Shown here: piece by piece, positions 7,705 to 15,563 of the stretch | How positions within the stretch are numbered: position 1 is the stretch's first letter | Layout of the letters: the number at the start of each line of letters is the position of its first letter | Assembly: GCA_003220265.1 (NCBI GenBank) | Contig: QHRW01000087.1 | Location: 1-32,067 of the forward strand | Reading direction: 5' to 3' | From: Candidatus Rokuibacteriota bacterium | GTDB taxonomy: Bacteria > Methylomirabilota > Methylomirabilia > Rokubacteriales > CSP1-6 | DNA length: 32,067 bases | Notes under the pieces: generated by a model | Told to the model about the DNA's origin: nothing | What the model saw: the letters and a program-made list of their open reading frames with translations, nothing else | Database searches by the model: none | Position numbers and translations under genes: made by a program

Positions 7705-9053
7705 GCGCCCAGGGCGATCGCAGCGGGCTGCTCGTCGACGTTCTCAAGCGCGCCCAGGCCCGCGGCGCCACCGCGGCCGACGGCTTCCTGATCGAGGAGC
7801 AGCACTTCACCGCCTCCGTGCGCCTGGGGCAGGTGGACACGGTGAAGCACTCGCGCGACCAGCGGCTGTCGCTGCGCGTCTTCGCCGGCCGCGCCTCGGC
7901 AGCGGCCTCCACGTCCGATCTCTCGCGCGAGTCGCTCGAGCGGGTGGTGGACGAGGCGACGGCGCTCGCGCGGGTGACCGCCGAGGACCCCCACGCGGGG
8001 CTGCCCGACCCCGGCGAGCTCATCGGCGCCGTGCCCGATCTGCAGCTCGAGGACACCACGGGCAACGAGCCCGCGCCCGAGGCCAAGATCGAGCTCGCCC
8101 GCCAGGCCGAGGCGGCCGCCCTCGGCAGCGACCGGCGCATCGCCAACTCCGAGGGCGCCGAGTACTGGGATCGCCGCGCGCGCTACGCCTACGCGACCTC
8201 CCAGGGCTTCGCGCGCGGCTATGCGACGAGCGCCTTCGGCCTGTCGGTCTCGCCGGTGGCGTCCGAGAACGGCGAGATGCAGCGCGACTACTGGTACACG
8301 GCCGCGCGCCATCGCGCGCAGCTCGAGGCCCCCGACTCCATCGGGCGCACGGCGGCCCGGCGCGCACTGCGCCGGCTGGGCGCGCGCAAGGTGAAGACGA
8401 TCGAGGTGCCGGTGATCTTCGATCCGGACACGGCGGCCACGCTGGTGCGCGCCGTGGCCGGCGCCGTCAGCGGTCCCAGCCTGTACCGGCGCGCCTCGTT
8501 CCTGCTCGACCGCCTCGGGAAGCGCATCGCCGCGCCGGCCGTGACGATCGTGGACGATGGGCTCATGCCGCGCGCGCTCGGCTCGCGGCCCTTCGACGGC
8601 GAGGGGCTGGCCACGCGGCGCACGGTGGTGGTGGGCGAGGGCGTGCTGGAATCCTACCTGCTCGACTCCTACAGCGCGCGGAAGCTCGGCCTGCGCTCCA
8701 CGCACCACGCCTCGCGCGACGGCAGTGGCGTCGGCGTGTCCACCACGAACCTGATGCTGCAGCCGGGACCGGCGTCGCCCGAGGAATTGATCCGCTCGGT
8801 GACCAACGGGTTCTACGTGACGGAGCTGATCGGCTTCGGCATCAACGGCGTGACCGGCGACTTCTCCAAGGGTGCGGCGGGCCTGTGGATCGAGAACGGC
8901 CAGCTCACCTATCCGGTGGCCGAGGTCACCGTGGCCGGCAACCTGCTCGAGATGCTCAACGCCATCGAGGGCATCGCCAACGACCTCGTGCTGCGCGACC
9001 GCACCGTGTCGCCCACCGTGCTGATCGGCCGGATGGTCGTGGCCGGCGACTGA
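7701..9053 (+). CDS. tldE: TldE/PmbA, partner subunit of TldD
   Basis: This 450-residue protein is the TldD partner, which lacks the HExxxH zinc site but shapes the shared central channel. Characteristic parts are QHFTASVRLGQVDTVKHSRD and RLSLRVFAG near the N-terminus, KTIEVPVIFDPDTAATLV in the middle, and TVVVGEGVLESYLLDSYSAR followed by TNLMLQPG and ENGQLTYPVAEVTVAGNLL near the end. The GTG at 7701 overlaps the tldD stop by 4 nt. This fits the tight co-translation usual for this pair. No obvious RiPP-like precursor peptide or modifying enzyme gene lies in the same operon, so its natural substrate is not indicated. Confidence 0.93.
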   Translation: MSAQGDRSGLLVDVLKRAQARGATAADGFLIEEQHFTASVRLGQVDTVKHSRDQRLSLRVFAGRASAAASTSDLSRESLERVVDEATALARVTAEDPHAGLPDPGELIGAVPDLQLEDTTGNEPAPEAKIELARQAEAAALGSDRRIANSEGAEYWDRRARYAYATSQGFARGYATSAFGLSVSPVASENGEMQRDYWYTAARHRAQLEAPDSIGRTAARRALRRLGARKVKTIEVPVIFDPDTAATLVRAVAGAVSGPSLYRRASFLLDRLGKRIAAPAVTIVDDGLMPRALGSRPFDGEGLATRRTVVVGEGVLESYLLDSYSARKLGLRSTHHASRDGSGVGVSTTNLMLQPGPASPEELIRSVTNGFYVTELIGFGINGVTGDFSKGAAGLWIENGQLTYPVAEVTVAGNLLEMLNAIEGIANDLVLRDRTVSPTVLIGRMVVAGD

Positions 9054-9061
9054 CAGGCGCG

Positions 9062-9850
9062 ATGCTCATCGACAGCCACTGCCACCTGCACGACCCGGCC
9101 TTCGGCGACGTGCGCGACACGCTGCGCACGGCTCTGGCCTTCGACGTGTACGGCGTGGTGGCGGTGGGCTGCGATCCCGCGACGAACATCCAGACGATCG
9201 TGGCCACGACGGCGGCGCCCCGGGGCGTGTGGGGCTGCCTCGGGCTCCATCCCGACTGGACGCACCTGACCGACGAGGACCTCGACATCGTCGAGGAGCA
9301 GCTGCGCGCCCATCACCCCCGCATCGTGGGCCTGGGCGAGGTCGGCCTGCCGTGGTACTCGCTGACCGACGCGCCCGACGCCGCGGGACTGATGGCCCGC
9401 GGCCACGAGCGGCTGGAGCGGCTGCTGGCGCTGGCCGCGCGCTACGACCTTGCCGTCGCCCTGCACGCGCCGCACGGCGCGGCGGTCGGCGCGTTCGAGG
9501 CCCTCAAGCGCCACGGCATCGAGCGCGCCGTGTTCCACTGGCACAAGGCGCCCGCCGAGGTCACGCGCGCCATCGTGGACGCGGGCTTCCTCGTGTCCGT
9601 CACGCCGGAAGTCGTCTATCGCGACCGCGACCGCGAGCTGGTGGAACAGGTGCCCATCGAGTCGCTGCTGGTCGAGAGCGACGGGCCGTGGAAGTACGCC
9701 GGCGAGTTCGCCGCGCTCGGCACCTCCGGCCCCTGGCTCGTGGCCCGGGTGGCGGAGGAGGTCGCGAAGATCAAGCGCCTGCCGATCGAAGAGACGATGG
9801 TGCAGCTCTCCGAGAATACCTGCCGACTGTTCGAGCTGATCTGGGCGTGA
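9062..9850 (+). CDS. TatD-family metal-dependent hydrolase
   Basis: This 262-residue TIM-barrel protein has all the metal ligands expected of TatD-like amidohydrolase-superfamily enzymes: HxH at His6 and His8 (DSHCHLHD), Glu93 (GLGEVGLPWYS), His135 (ALHAPHG), His159/161 (VFHWHKAP) and Asp207 (LVESDGPWKY). TatD relatives are Mg- or Mn-dependent DNases or other hydrolases. The GEVGLPW motif instead of GEIGLDYY marks a side branch, so DNase activity should not be assumed. The ATG is 8 bases after tldE; the stop overlaps the next start (GTGA). This places it in a four-gene operon with tldD and tldE. Confidence 0.88.
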   Translation: MLIDSHCHLHDPAFGDVRDTLRTALAFDVYGVVAVGCDPATNIQTIVATTAAPRGVWGCLGLHPDWTHLTDEDLDIVEEQLRAHHPRIVGLGEVGLPWYSLTDAPDAAGLMARGHERLERLLALAARYDLAVALHAPHGAAVGAFEALKRHGIERAVFHWHKAPAEVTRAIVDAGFLVSVTPEVVYRDRDRELVEQVPIESLLVESDGPWKYAGEFAALGTSGPWLVARVAEEVAKIKRLPIEETMVQLSENTCRLFELIWA

Positions 9851-10569
9851 CCTCGGTCGAGAAGCATCGCGTCGCGCTTTCCGGCGGCGCTCTGGCCGTG
9901 GTCCTCCACGTTCCCGACTCGCCGGCACCCGTGGCGTGCGTCGTGGCCTGCCACGGCCTCAACGCGTCCAAGGACAGCGACAAGTACGTGATGCTCGGCG
10001 AGACGCTGCCCGACGCCGGCCTGGCGCTCGCGCGGTTCGACTTCCGCGGCTGCGGCGAGTCGAGCGGCGTCGAGGAGGAGACCACGATCGCCAGCCGCAT
10101 CGAGGACGTCGAGGCCGTGCTGGCGTTCCTGGCGCGGCATCGGCGCCTGGACGGCCGCTTCGGCCTGCTGGGCTCGAGCCTCGGGGGCTTCGTCGCACTG
10201 CAGGTGGCGGCCCGCCAGCCCGGCCTGCCGGTGGTGACGTGGAACGCGCCGGCCAGCCTCACCGAGCTGGCCAACGACGACCTCGACGACAATCGCGGGC
10301 TGGGCGTGCCGTTCGCGATCGAGTATTCGGGCGGGCGCTATGCGCTGGCGCCGTCCGCTGTGCCGATGCACCTGGTCGTCCACGGCGACGCCGACGACGT
10401 CGTGAGCCTCGAGCACGGCGTGGCGCTGCACGAGCGCGCGCGCCAGCCCTGCGACCTCGTGATCCTCGCCGGCGGCGACCACCGCCTCACCGATCCCCAC
10501 CATCGCGCTCGCGCCCTCGAGCTGAGCCGCGCGTGGTTCCTGCAGTTCCTCGGCACCTCCTCCAAATAG
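9847..10569 (+). CDS. Alpha/beta hydrolase (serine hydrolase)
   Basis: This 240-residue cytoplasmic protein is an alpha/beta hydrolase. It has the oxyanion-side motif ACHGLNASKDS (34-44), FDFRGCGESSG (65-74), the nucleophile elbow GSSLGG with Ser111, an acid residue in HGDADDVV (about Asp184) and the catalytic His212 in AGGDHRLTD. The architecture resembles YqiA/BAAT-like small esterases or acylaminoacyl-peptidase-like hydrolases. The substrate is unknown. It starts with GTG overlapping the TatD stop, so it is the last gene of the tldD operon. Three strong hairpins follow it. Confidence 0.87.
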   Translation: MTSVEKHRVALSGGALAVVLHVPDSPAPVACVVACHGLNASKDSDKYVMLGETLPDAGLALARFDFRGCGESSGVEEETTIASRIEDVEAVLAFLARHRRLDGRFGLLGSSLGGFVALQVAARQPGLPVVTWNAPASLTELANDDLDDNRGLGVPFAIEYSGGRYALAPSAVPMHLVVHGDADDVVSLEHGVALHERARQPCDLVILAGGDHRLTDPHHRARALELSRAWFLQFLGTSSK

Positions 10570-10592
10570 CGCGGCTGAGTTCCCGCTTTCGA

Positions 10593-10688
10593 GCGCCGGC
10601 TTTGCCGGCGCAATCCGTGTCTGGGGGGAAGCAGGAAGGAGCACGCCGCCAGGCGTGCTACGACCGTCGAAGGGGGGCGAAGGCCCCC
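10593..10688. terminator. Cluster of three hairpins between convergent genes
   Basis: Within 96 bases there are three stem-loops: GCGCCGGC/GCCGGCGC around TTT (10593-10611), GCACGCC/GGCGTGC (10641-10658) and GGGGGC/GCCCCC around GAAG (10673-10688). They lie between the ends of two genes pointing at each other and would serve as a two-way transcription end. The GC-rich paired arms with GGGGG/CCCCC recall the repeat at 20641 and 30166, though the sequence match is weak. Confidence 0.55.
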
Positions 10689-10696
10689 GTCGAAGC

Positions 10697-11341
10697 CTAA
10701 ACGGCGTAGGGCGACACGGCGCCGGCCACCGGCTCGGCGGCCGGCTCCGGGAAATACTCGTAGGTCTCGGGCGCGCCCGCCAGCAGGGGCGCCAGCTCGG
10801 GGAGCAACGCGTCGAGGCTGAAGGCTGCCGTGGCCGCCGCCCCCAGCGCAGCCGAGTCGTGCACGGCCATCAGCAACAGGCACGTCCGCGGCTCCTCCAG
10901 CGAGTGGGCCAGCAGGAGGTAGCCCGGCTGGTAGAGGTCCACCGCGCGCTCGACGAAGTGGGCGATGGTGGCCACGACCTGCACGGCCCGCCCCGGCCGC
11001 GCGGTGAAGATCGTCAGCGCCAGGGATGAGGCCGCTAAAGGTACTCGCCGGAACTCGCGTACGGCCACCAGGGTGTGCTCGCCCTCGCTCTCGGCGGCCG
11101 GGGCTGCCAGCGCCAGCAGGGGGGCGCTCTCGCCATTGTGAACCGAGTAGAGGGCGAAGCGGCCCGGATCGCCCACGCTGCGGAAGCGCGACCGGGCGTG
11201 CACGCGGGCGTCCAGCAGCGAGAGCTGCTCGTCACCGGCGGCGGCCGCCGCGGTGAGCCTGGTCGTGATGTCGTAGAGCCTCAGCACCCGAAGCCAGGAT
11301 GAGCGTGAGCGAAACATGCGGTGCGGCATAGCAACGCCCAT
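10697..11341 (-). CDS. Unknown protein, possible dimeric alpha-beta barrel
   Basis: I do not recognise this 214-residue protein. It is cytoplasmic, with no signal peptide or membrane helix. Two halves have similar strand-helix patterns: RFALYSVHNGESAPLLALA in the first, and VATIAHFVERAVDLYQPGYL followed by LEEPRTCLLLMAVHDSAAL in the second. The latter is reminiscent of antibiotic-biosynthesis-monooxygenase (ABM)/dimeric alpha-beta barrel proteins, but I would not name a function. The C-terminus is proline- and alanine-rich. Starts at 11341, 11329 and 11317 are possible; the first has a GGGGGTG ribosome site and is preferred. It ends in a hairpin cluster shared with the convergent hydrolase gene. 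Confidence 0.6.
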   Translation of the reverse strand: MGVAMPHRMFRSRSSWLRVLRLYDITTRLTAAAAAGDEQLSLLDARVHARSRFRSVGDPGRFALYSVHNGESAPLLALAAPAAESEGEHTLVAVREFRRVPLAASSLALTIFTARPGRAVQVVATIAHFVERAVDLYQPGYLLLAHSLEEPRTCLLLMAVHDSAALGAAATAAFSLDALLPELAPLLAGAPETYEYFPEPAAEPVAGAVSPYAV

Positions 11342-11349
11342 GCCGCACC
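11320..11349 (-). promoter_or_regulatory. Inverted repeat across the start of the unknown gene
   Basis: GGTGCGGCAT (11320-11329) and ATGCCGCACC (11340-11349) are perfect 10-bp arms separated by 10 nt. The arms take in the ATGs at 11341 and 11329 and the ribosome site. In RNA it would hide the start codon; in DNA it has the shape of a dimeric operator. Function is inferred. Confidence 0.4.
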
Positions 11350-11608
11350 CCCGCCTGCGCGAAACACGCGACGGATGGCCCAGATGGGCGTTCTCCCGGA
11401 TTCTGCAAAGGGTCTGGCTCGACGCGAAACGTCATCGCGATGACAGGAGAAACAGGCATTGTAATCTTGCGCATGGGGAGAAGCTCACGGGCCGACGGCA
11501 GTTGTAAGACAGCGGTAAAAATTTTCACATTAATCGTCGCCCGCCCCTTCGTAGAGGCTGAGCCCGTGTGTATCATGACCCTCAGAGTCGCCGAGGAAGC
11601 GCCTCACG
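11342..11608. other. Divergent control region with AT-rich patch and 14-bp palindrome
   Basis: These 267 bases separate the unknown gene and the kinase operon. They contain a perfect palindrome GTCATCGCGATGAC at 11431-11444, and an AT-rich patch (GGTAAAAATTTTCAC, about 11512-11527) that is rare in this GC-rich window. A promoter-like pair lies at 11548-11576. No gene or RNA was recognised. Confidence 0.5.
11548..11576 (+). promoter_or_regulatory. Candidate promoter of the kinase operon
   Basis: TTCGTA (11548-11553, 3 of 6 to TTGACA) and TATCAT (11571-11576, 5 of 6 to TATAAT) are spaced by 17 bp. Transcription from about 11583 would leave a short leader with GAGGAAG about 9-15 bases ahead of the ATG at 11609. 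Confidence 0.4.
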
Positions 11609-13156
11609 ATGCCTGCTCCCTTCTCCGAGCTGCTGTTCCGACTCGCCAACCTTGTCTTGGCGGCGTCGGCGCTGGGCATTGCTGCGCTCATCGTCCGGGC
11701 CATTCACCACCGCGCGTCGCAGCGCGTCGAGCCGCTCGGCGTCGTGTTCGCGCTGGTGTTCCTGGGCGTCGGGATGCGCGCGGCCGTGCGCGTGTGGGCC
11801 ACGCCGTGGACCCTGCCGGAAGGCGCCGCCGCCACGCTGATCGCGGTCGACTGGCTCGCCGCCGGCGCCACGTTCACGTTCCTGCTGCTGCGGCGGCGCT
11901 ACGCGGTGTTCATCGAGACGGCCGGCCTCGTGCGCGAGTACGAGACGGAGTACGCGCAGAAAGAGCGTGAAGCGCAGGCGCTGGCCCAGGTCAACGAGGA
12001 GCTGCGACGGCTCGATCAGCTCAAGAGCGAGTTCCTGGCGATGGTGAGCCACGAGCTGCGCACGCCTTTGACGGCGATCATCGGCTACAGCCGCCTGCTC
12101 ACGCGGCAGGTGCACGGCCCGCTCACCAGCAAGCAGCTCGAGCACCAGGAAGCGATCTTCCGTGGCGCGCAGCGCTTGAGCGATCTGATCAACGACCTGC
12201 TCGACGTCTCGCGGCTGGAGGCCGGACGGGTGGAGCTGAACCCGCGGCCGACGCACGTGCGCCACGTCGTCGACCAGGTGATCACGGTGGTGACGGTGGC
12301 CGCCCAGGCCAAGCAGATCCGCATCGAGAACGCGGTGCCGTCCGATCTGCCGCTCGTGCAGGCCGATCCCTCGCGCCTGCAGCAGATCCTCGTCAACCTG
12401 GTCGGCAACGGCGTCAAGTTCAGCTCCAGCGCGGGCCTCGTGCGCGTGACCGCCGGGCGCCAGCGCGAGCAGGTGTGGGTGGCGGTCGAGGACCGCGGCG
12501 TGGGCATTCCCAAGGACGAGCTGGCGCGGATCTGGGATCCGTTCTACCAGGTCGAGGCGCCGATGCAGCGGCGGCACGGCGGCTCCGGGCTCGGCCTGGC
12601 CATCGTGCGGCGGCTGGTCGAGCTGCACGGCGGCGTGGTGCGGGCCGAGAGCGAGGGCGAGAACCGGGGCAGCCGGTTCTCCTTCACGCTGCCGGCGGCG
12701 CCGGAGACGCCGTCCACCGAGCTGCTGAGCCCGCTGGAGGCGGCGCCCGTCGAGCCGTTCCTCAACGGCCGCGAGGTGCTGATCGTGGAGGACGAGGAGC
12801 AGACGCGCGATCTGATGCGCGTGGTCGTCGAGGACGTGCTGGGCGGCGTGGCGCGCGTGTGCGACGACGGCGAGCAGGGGATCCGCGAGGCGATGGACCG
12901 CGTGCCGTCGCTGATCCTGCTGGACCTCATGCTGCCGCGCGTGAGCGGCTGGGAGGTCGCCCGCCGCCTGCGCCAGGTGCCGCGCACCGCGTCGGTGCGG
13001 ATCATCGCCGTCTCCGCGCTCTCGCGCTCGCAGGAGCGCGAGGCGGCGCTGCACGCCGGCTGCGACGCCTACCTGACCAAACCGTTCACTCCGGACGAAC
13101 TGGCCCGCATCGTCGCGACGACGCTGCAGGGCCAGGACGTGGGAAGCAACCGATGA
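11609..13156 (+). CDS. Membrane hybrid histidine kinase (TM-HisKA-HATPase-REC)
   Basis: This 515-residue sensor kinase has three predicted membrane helices at about 8-30, 43-61 and 74-94, with no large outside domain. A coiled-coil (about 105-140) follows, then HisKA with His148 in MVSHELRTPLTA. The ATPase domain carries N-box NLVGNGVKF (263-271), G1 EDRGVGIP and G2 GGSGLGLAI. A receiver domain closes the protein, with acidic IVEDEE (392-397), phospho-acceptor Asp439 in LILLDLMLP and Lys491 in YLTKPF. It probably autophosphorylates and passes phosphate to its own receiver, and then perhaps to the next protein. The signal is unknown; the small membrane part suggests an intramembrane or envelope cue. 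Its stop overlaps the next start (ATGA). Confidence 0.92.
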   Translation: MPAPFSELLFRLANLVLAASALGIAALIVRAIHHRASQRVEPLGVVFALVFLGVGMRAAVRVWATPWTLPEGAAATLIAVDWLAAGATFTFLLLRRRYAVFIETAGLVREYETEYAQKEREAQALAQVNEELRRLDQLKSEFLAMVSHELRTPLTAIIGYSRLLTRQVHGPLTSKQLEHQEAIFRGAQRLSDLINDLLDVSRLEAGRVELNPRPTHVRHVVDQVITVVTVAAQAKQIRIENAVPSDLPLVQADPSRLQQILVNLVGNGVKFSSSAGLVRVTAGRQREQVWVAVEDRGVGIPKDELARIWDPFYQVEAPMQRRHGGSGLGLAIVRRLVELHGGVVRAESEGENRGSRFSFTLPAAPETPSTELLSPLEAAPVEPFLNGREVLIVEDEEQTRDLMRVVVEDVLGGVARVCDDGEQGIREAMDRVPSLILLDLMLPRVSGWEVARRLRQVPRTASVRIIAVSALSRSQEREAALHAGCDAYLTKPFTPDELARIVATTLQGQDVGSNR

Positions 13157-15507
13157 CGGTCGAGGCGGCTCGGATCCTGGTGGTCGAAGACAACCGCGAC
13201 ACCTCCATCCTCCTGCGCGACCTCCTGGTCGCCGAGGGCTACGAGGTCGAGTCGGTGCCCACCGGCGAGGCCGCGCTGGTCGCGCTGGAGCGCACGCCGG
13301 AGACCGACCTCGTCGTGCTGGACCTCATGCTGCCCGGCATGAGCGGCTACGACGTGATCGAGCGCCTGCGCGGCCGCCCGGAGCTGGCGGCCACGCCGAT
13401 CCTCGTGCTGAGCGCGCTGTCGAGCCCGTCCGCCCGCATCCGCGGCCTGCGCGACGGCGCCGACGACTACATGACCAAGCCGTTCCTGCCGGAAGAGCTG
13501 GTGGCGCGCACGCGCACGCTGGTGACGGGCCGTCTCCTGACCCGGCGGACGGCGGAGATCCAGGCGCTGGAAGAGATCGCCGAGGCCGCGCTGGGCGCCA
13601 GCGACGCCGATGCGCTGCTCGGCAAGATGGTCGAGCTGGCCACCGGCGTGTTCAACGCGGACGCCGCCGCCATCCTGCTGCTGGACGAGGCGCACAGCGA
13701 GCTGCGCGGCCGCGCGGCGGCGGGCCTCGGCGGCGATCTCAACCGCGTGTCGATGCCGGCCGACGCCGGCGTCGCCTCGATCGCGCTGGCCACGCAGGTG
13801 CCGGTCATCATCCCCGACGGCGCCTCCGCCGATCCGCGGGTGGTCAACCCCGCCATCCGCGAGGGCGGCTTCCGCTCGCTGATGGTGGCCCCGCTCATCG
13901 TCGGCGGCACGCCGATCGGCGTGCTGGAGGTCGCGCGGCGCTCACGGCGCCTCGACCCCCGCACCGAGCGGTTGCTGCGCATCGTCGCCGACCGCATCGC
14001 GGCCACGATGGTGCACGCCCGGCTGCAGGCGGAGACGCGCGAGCTGGCCGACGTGGTGCGCAGAATCGGCGAGGGCGTGCTCGTCACCGACGCCGAGGGC
14101 ACGGTCATCTTCGCCAACCGCGCGTTCGCCGAGATGGTCGGGGTGCCGGTGGACGCCCTGCGCGGCCGGCCGTGGACGGAGCTGCTGGCGACCTCCTCCC
14201 AGGACGTGCCCGCGCTGACCGCGCAGATGCGCGGCGCCACCTGGCAGGGCGAGGTCCTGCTGATCACCGGCGCCGGCGATCCGCGCCCGGTGCTGGTGAG
14301 CCTGTCCACCGCGGCCGACGGCGGCGGCCAAGTGCAGCGCATCGGCGTCTTCCGCGACGTCAGCCGCGAGCACGAGCTGCGCTTCCGCCTGATCCGCGAG
14401 CAGAAGTTCCGCACGCTCGGCTCGCTCGCGGCGGGCGTCGCCCACAACATCAACAACCGCCTGACACCGGTGCTCGGGTGGACGGAGATGCTGCTGGAGC
14501 GCCTGGCCGCCGACGAGGCGATCGACCGCGACGAGCTGGTGCACGCGCTGCGCGTGATCAACCAGGGCGCCTCCGACAGCGTGGAGACCGTGCGCCGCCT
14601 GCAGGACTACTCGCGCCCCTCGCGCGTACGGGGCCCGGAAGGCGTGCAGCTCCGCGACGTCCTCGAGCAGCTCCTGGCGCTCACGCGGCCGCAGTGGGAC
14701 AACGAGGCGGCCCGCCGCGGCATCCGCTACGAGATCGACCTCAAGGCCGAGCCCGCGCCGCTCATCCTGGCCGTGGCCAGCGAGATCCGCGAGGCCATGC
14801 TGAACATCCTCGAGAACGCGCTCAACGCGATGCCCGAGGGCGGGCGGCTCACGCTGCACGTGCGCGGCGAGGACGACCGCGCCGCCGTCTCCATCGCCGA
14901 CAGCGGCCGCGGCATGAGCCCCGAGGTGCAGCGCCTGGCCTTCGAGCCCTTCTTCACCACGCGCTCGAGCGAGGGCGGCTCCGGCCTGGGCCTGAGCCTG
15001 GCCCAGGAGATCGTCCACCGCTATCGCGGGACGATCGGCGTGTCCAGCCGCGAGGGCATCGGCACCACGTTCACGCTCTCGTTCCCCGCGATCAGCGTGG
15101 ACGCCGCGCGCACGCCGGCCTTCCTGCCCATGCTGGAGCCCATGCGCATCCTGGCCGTCGAGGACGAGCCCGAGGTGCTCGACGTCGTCCGCGCCATGCT
15201 GACGGCCGCCGGCCACACCGTGGTGAGCGCCGCCTCGGGTCGCGAAGCTCTCGAGCTCTTCGAGCGCGAGGAGCCCTTCGACGTGGTGGTGACCGACCTC
15301 GGGATGCCGGGCATGACCGGTCTGGCCCTCGCCGAGGAGCTGAAGGGCCGGCGCGCCATCCCGGTGGTCCTGCTCACCGGCTGGGCCGACGAGCTCGACT
15401 CGAGCCACTCGCAGCACGTCGACGTCGTTCTCGCCAAGCCGGTGACGCGCGAGCGGTTGCTGGCCGGGCTCGCCAAGGCGGTACCGGCGCGCGTCCGCCC
15501 GGGCTAG
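13153..15507 (+). CDS. REC-GAF-PAS-histidine kinase-REC signalling protein
   Basis: This 784-residue soluble protein has five domains. A receiver (6-120) has Asp57 in VVLDLMLPG and Lys109. A GAF domain spans about 140-290 (DADALLGKMVELATGVF to LRIVADRIAA). A PAS domain spans about 295-405 (IGEGVLVTDAEGTVIFANRA). A NtrB-like HisKA has His431 in AAGVAHNINNRLTPVLG. The ATPase domain has NILENALNAMPEGG, ADSGRGMS and GGSGLGLSL. The C-terminal receiver has Asp715 in VVVTDLGMPGM and Lys762. The order suggests it takes phosphate from the kinase before it and relays it, modulated by small-molecule or redox sensing. No DNA-binding output domain is present. Start overlaps the upstream stop. Confidence 0.92.
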   Translation: MTVEAARILVVEDNRDTSILLRDLLVAEGYEVESVPTGEAALVALERTPETDLVVLDLMLPGMSGYDVIERLRGRPELAATPILVLSALSSPSARIRGLRDGADDYMTKPFLPEELVARTRTLVTGRLLTRRTAEIQALEEIAEAALGASDADALLGKMVELATGVFNADAAAILLLDEAHSELRGRAAAGLGGDLNRVSMPADAGVASIALATQVPVIIPDGASADPRVVNPAIREGGFRSLMVAPLIVGGTPIGVLEVARRSRRLDPRTERLLRIVADRIAATMVHARLQAETRELADVVRRIGEGVLVTDAEGTVIFANRAFAEMVGVPVDALRGRPWTELLATSSQDVPALTAQMRGATWQGEVLLITGAGDPRPVLVSLSTAADGGGQVQRIGVFRDVSREHELRFRLIREQKFRTLGSLAAGVAHNINNRLTPVLGWTEMLLERLAADEAIDRDELVHALRVINQGASDSVETVRRLQDYSRPSRVRGPEGVQLRDVLEQLLALTRPQWDNEAARRGIRYEIDLKAEPAPLILAVASEIREAMLNILENALNAMPEGGRLTLHVRGEDDRAAVSIADSGRGMSPEVQRLAFEPFFTTRSSEGGSGLGLSLAQEIVHRYRGTIGVSSREGIGTTFTLSFPAISVDAARTPAFLPMLEPMRILAVEDEPEVLDVVRAMLTAAGHTVVSAASGREALELFEREEPFDVVVTDLGMPGMTGLALAEELKGRRAIPVVLLTGWADELDSSHSQHVDVVLAKPVTRERLLAGLAKAVPARVRPG

Positions 15508-15532
15508 CGCGAATCGCGCGCCGGCTTGGAGG

Positions 15533-15563
15533 CATCCTTCAAGGGTAGGAGGAGCGAAGGATG
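15533..15563 (+). promoter_or_regulatory. Hairpin enclosing the pirin ribosome site and start codon
   Basis: CATCCTTC (15533-15540) pairs perfectly with GAAGGATG (15556-15563). The right arm ends in the ATG, and the 15-nt loop carries AGGAGG (15547-15552). A ribosome site in the loop with a paired start codon is a layout suited to translational control. It may be a coincidence. Confidence 0.4.

Noticed and set aside
15507..15519. GCGCG-AAT-CGCGC stem after the kinase operon
   Set aside because: Five base pairs and no T-run; too weak to call a terminator.
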